Shown piece by piece: positions 61,613 to 64,000 of a stretch of DNA of 64,000 nt. Position 1 is the stretch's first letter. The number at the start of each line of letters is the position of its first letter. A program made the translations under genes and the position numbers. Under the pieces are notes generated by a model. It was not told where the DNA came from, made no database searches, and saw only the letters and a program-made list of their open reading frames with translations. The DNA lies in assembly GCF_020532725.1 (NCBI RefSeq), contig NZ_JAJAVC010000003.1, forward strand, positions 1 to 64,000. The letters run 5' to 3'. The stretch is from Methylobacillus arboreus. GTDB taxonomy: Bacteria > Pseudomonadota > Gammaproteobacteria > Burkholderiales > Methylophilaceae.

Positions 61613-62500
61613 CTAGTACAGGATATAGTTCTCTGGTTGGGGGATGGAGGGCAATTTCTCTATGTCCATTGATCGTAGCAGGTGAATTTCAATTTGGCGC
61701 GAAATGGTGCTGATAGGTAATGCATTGGGCTGTTTGCTGAATGGTACCTCAAGCTCATCTCCAAGCGCATCAAGTCCGAAAAAGGTATAAGCAGCCAATG
61801 CTGATGCAAAGGGGGTGACCCAACCTAAACTGTCAGCAAAACCGAAAGGGAGCAAGAAGCAGAAAATGTATGCGGTACGGTGTAGCAGCAGAGTATAGCC
61901 AAAGGGCACGGGCGTTGTCAGAATCCGTTCGCAAGCAGCTTGTAAGGTCGTCAATCGGCAAAATGATTGGTCAAGCAGCGAGTATGTAATATCAGTCAGC
62001 TTCCCTTCTTCCCTTAAGGCCACAATCTCCTTTTGCATTTCTTCAAGAAAGTAATCTGCTGACTTGCCCGACTTCGTCGGAATATTCTGGGTTGTAGGGT
62101 CCGCATTCGAACGAAGTTGGTCATGTAAGGCATATGTGAAACCGATGGCAAGGTTTAAAAGCCGACACCGGGCCTCATTCGCTTTTGATGATAGCAGCAT
62201 GGTCTGTCTGGATAGGGTTCTAGTAACTGTAACGAGTTCCCCCCATTGTTTCCGTGCCTCCCACCACCGGTCATAACACGCATTATTTCTAAATGCCAAA
62301 AACACTGACAATGCAATTCCCAGCAGGGCAAACGGCGCGCTTTCAAATGCTGGCAGCCAATCTGGCAGCAGCCTGTGTGTCAGCACGATCAGTGCTGACA
62401 TCAAGGTGATGACGAGGATTCTGGGAAAAATGCGCATGATGATGGATCCGCGCACAATGAAAAACAAGTGAATCAATCCTGGTCTATTGCGGATAATCAT
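61613..62500 (-). CDS. Bestrophin-family (UPF0187) anion channel
   Basis: A 295-residue membrane protein of the bestrophin family. It has N-terminal helices (IFPRILVITLMSALIVLTH, FALLGIALSVFLAFRNNA), the family block FRNNACYDRWWEARKQWG, C-terminal helices (YTLLLHRTAYIFCFLLPFGFAD, FASALAAYTFFGLDALG) and the ending LGDELEVPFS. Bacterial bestrophins are pentameric channels, for anions or small cations. It is isolated, with its own terminator. Confidence 0.88.
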   Translation of the reverse strand: MIIRNRPGLIHLFFIVRGSIIMRIFPRILVITLMSALIVLTHRLLPDWLPAFESAPFALLGIALSVFLAFRNNACYDRWWEARKQWGELVTVTRTLSRQTMLLSSKANEARCRLLNLAIGFTYALHDQLRSNADPTTQNIPTKSGKSADYFLEEMQKEIVALREEGKLTDITYSLLDQSFCRLTTLQAACERILTTPVPFGYTLLLHRTAYIFCFLLPFGFADSLGWVTPFASALAAYTFFGLDALGDELEVPFSKQPNALPISTISRQIEIHLLRSMDIEKLPSIPQPENYILY

Positions 62501-63018
62501 CTGAGTGGATATGTATTTTTAAATATAACGGGTCAATTATATCGCTTTGCTTCCTCGAGTGATCACCTCTTCCATAAACAAAGCACTGGGCTACACGTGG
62601 AGGCATTGCCGGGAAAGAGGGGTGAAGTTACTAATTCATTAACAGTGCTGGACCGCATGCATAGCCCGGATTTTGCTCAGTTGCAATTGATTAAGTCGAA
62701 ATTTGCAACTTATGCGATCTTCACAGAACTATTGTGCGTTTTGTTGGTATAACCTGTATCTTGTAAGGTTATTTTTGTAACAAAAAGTTAATTTGTTTTC
62801 ATTTTAACCTTGTTTTTATACGGTTATTTTTAATCAAACTTGATAATAAACAGGTGGTAAGCGTCAATTCCGCCCCTGTGGCTGCGTTCAAGGCTGTTTA
62901 GTTGTAATTTGTGTGTTACAATTCATTTACAAATGCGGGGTATGATGTATTCGCTGGTCCCTGCCGCAAGGTAGGTAATCTTGATTTTTTTCAGAGCTGA
63001 TTTGTATAGGATTTGAAC
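62501..63018. other. 518-base upstream region of the nuo operon
   Basis: No gene called; a short frame at 62468-62752 overlaps the bestrophin start and has no product. A TTGTAA / TTACAA inverted repeat (62902-62921) and TATGAT at 62941 could be part of the nuo promoter, but no good -35 pairs with it. AT-rich, probably the nuoA leader. Confidence 0.45.
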
Positions 63019-63375
63019 GTGCTGGAGAATTACTTTCCAATATTGCTGTTCATCATTGTGGGGCTTGCTGTCGGTGTGGCCCCTATCGTCCTTGGCAAGC
63101 TGGTTTCTCCCAATCGGCCTGATGCTGAGAAGAATTCCCCTTATGAATGCGGTTTTGAGGCGTTCGAGGATGCGCGCATGAAGTTCGATGTGCGTTACTA
63201 CCTAGTTGCTATTCTGTTTATCTTGTTCGATCTGGAAATTGCCTTCCTGTTTCCGTGGGCCGTGGTACTGCAGGAAATTGGCCTGTTTGGTTTTCTGGCA
63301 ATGATCGTGTTTCTGGGAATCTTGGTCGTGGGTTTTGTCTACGAGTGGATGAAAGGGGCGCTGGAGTGGGAGTAA
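63019..63375 (+). CDS. nuoA: NADH-quinone oxidoreductase subunit A
   Basis: A 118-residue subunit of complex I with three membrane helices and the conserved middle loop [29 protein letters not shown] (shown in part), including the quinone-site Cys. GTG 63019 (MLENYFPIL) is preferred to TTG 63013, since TAGGA at 63006-63010 is better spaced. First gene of the nuo operon. Confidence 0.95.
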   Translation: MLENYFPILLFIIVGLAVGVAPIVLGKLVSPNRPDAEKNSPYECGFEAFEDARMKFDVRYYLVAILFILFDLEIAFLFPWAVVLQEIGLFGFLAMIVFLGILVVGFVYEWMKGALEWE

Positions 63376-63388
63376 GGGGTAATGCGGT

Positions 63389-63865
63389 ATGAGTATTGAG
63401 GGCGTGCTCGAGAAGGGTTTTGTGACCACGACGCTGGATACGGTGATCAATTACACCCGCACCGGATCCTTGTGGCCCATGACGTTTGGATTGGCTTGTT
63501 GCGCTGTAGAGATGATGCATGCCGGCGCCGCCCGTTACGACCTTGACCGCTTCGGTATCGTGTTCCGTCCCAGCCCCCGCCAGTCTGACGTCATGATCGT
63601 GGCAGGAACGCTGGTGAACAAGATGGCCCCTGCATTGCGCAAGGTGTACGACCAGATGGCCGAGCCGCGCTGGGTGATCTCGATGGGGTCATGCGCCAAT
63701 GGTGGCGGGTACTACCATTATTCCTATGCCGTGGTGCGCGGTTGCGACCGCATTGTGCCGGTGGATGTTTATGTGCCTGGTTGCCCGCCTACTGCGGAAG
63801 CATTGCTCTACGGCATTATCCAACTGCAGAACAAGATCAAACGTACCAATACGATTGCCCGCTGA
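63389..63865 (+). CDS. nuoB: NADH-quinone oxidoreductase subunit B
   Basis: A 158-residue peripheral complex I subunit holding [4Fe-4S] cluster N2. Cys ligands: the adjacent pair in [13 protein letters not shown], one in [12 protein letters not shown] and one in [12 protein letters not shown]. It transfers electrons to ubiquinone and follows nuoA by 13 bases. Confidence 0.97.
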   Translation: MSIEGVLEKGFVTTTLDTVINYTRTGSLWPMTFGLACCAVEMMHAGAARYDLDRFGIVFRPSPRQSDVMIVAGTLVNKMAPALRKVYDQMAEPRWVISMGSCANGGGYYHYSYAVVRGCDRIVPVDVYVPGCPPTAEALLYGIIQLQNKIKRTNTIAR

Positions 63866-63876
63866 GAGTCAAGCTG

Positions 63877-64000
63877 ATGACGCGTCTGGAACAATTAAAA
63901 CAACATGTGCAGGAAGTCCTGGGGGATAGCATTGTCCGCCTGGAGGACAATGTCGGTGAGGTGACGATTGAATGCAAGGCCGCATGCTTGCTGGAAGTAT
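63877..64000 (+). CDS. nuoC: NADH-quinone oxidoreductase subunit C, N-terminal fragment
   Basis: Begins at ATG 63877 and runs off the window after about 41 residues (MTRLEQLKQHVQEVLGDS then VGEVTIECKAACLLEV). Order after nuoB and the Glu/Val-rich N-terminal fold fit NuoC. Truncated only by the window edge. Confidence 0.85.
   Translation, partial: MTRLEQLKQHVQEVLGDSIVRLEDNVGEVTIECKAACLLEV

Noticed and set aside
62468-62752. Short open frame upstream of nuoA
   Set aside because: Overlaps the divergent bestrophin start and lacks any domain.

Overview
The window looks like the chromosome of a betaproteobacterium, most probably a methylotroph of the Methylophilaceae (Methylobacillus/Methylovorus/Methylophilus type). 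This is an inference: it rests on a pyruvate dehydrogenase E3 carrying its own lipoyl domain, the tpiA-secG-tRNA-Leu-nuo layout, a complete System I (Ccm) cytochrome c maturation operon and moderate GC. No database search was possible. There is no phage, transposase, integrase or CRISPR array.

Layout. 1-155 is the end of an rRNA operon (5S rRNA and terminator). 208-8705 is housekeeping: a solo ParA ATPase, msrA, corA, flavin reductase, glnS, then birA-coaX-SPOR protein overlapping as an operon and a basic Ala/Lys-rich protein. 8722-14593 (minus) is a tripartite RND efflux operon. 15074-43763 is an accessory block of exported redox and hydrolase proteins: a DUF1549/DUF1553 protein with a CxxCH motif, a Tat-exported DUF1501 protein, three cytochrome c'-like monohaem proteins, a c4-like dihaem cytochrome, a periplasmic peroxiredoxin, an SMP-30 lactonase-like protein, a 2OG-Fe(II) oxygenase, a metallo-beta-lactamase-fold hydrolase, two paralogous TonB-dependent receptors with an N-terminal coiled coil, the whole ccmABCDEFGHI operon, an arylsulfotransferase-family protein, a cupin, a cytochrome b561 and a DUF6607 protein. 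43988-49871 is the pyruvate dehydrogenase complex (aceE-aceF-lpdA). 50069-60973 is housekeeping again (leucyl aminopeptidase, arfB, a two-RCK ion channel, a CYTH-CHAD/ParA/SixA group, recJ, tpiA, secG). The window closes with tRNA-Leu(GAG), a bestrophin and the start of the nuo (complex I) operon.

The main discovery candidate is in the accessory block. Most of its transcription units, scattered over about 29 kb and on both strands, are preceded in the right orientation by a sequence of sigma-54 form (TGG-N9-TGC, i.e. GG-N10-GC). Eight sites fit the strict form and two (upstream of the RND operon and of cytochrome b561) differ only in the first base. This suggests one RpoN-dependent regulon joining outer-membrane uptake (TonB receptors), periplasmic hydrolysis/transfer (DUF1501, MBL, arylsulfotransferase, SMP-30), c-type electron carriers and possibly efflux. 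The Ccm operon embedded in the block would supply the haem-loaded cytochromes. The substrate is unknown; a sulfate ester, lactone or similar organic compound is only a guess. No sigma-54 activator gene is inside the window.

A second oddity is a 270-bp non-coding element at 53715-53984 bounded by perfect 32-bp inverted repeats, probably a MITE-like or structured repeat.
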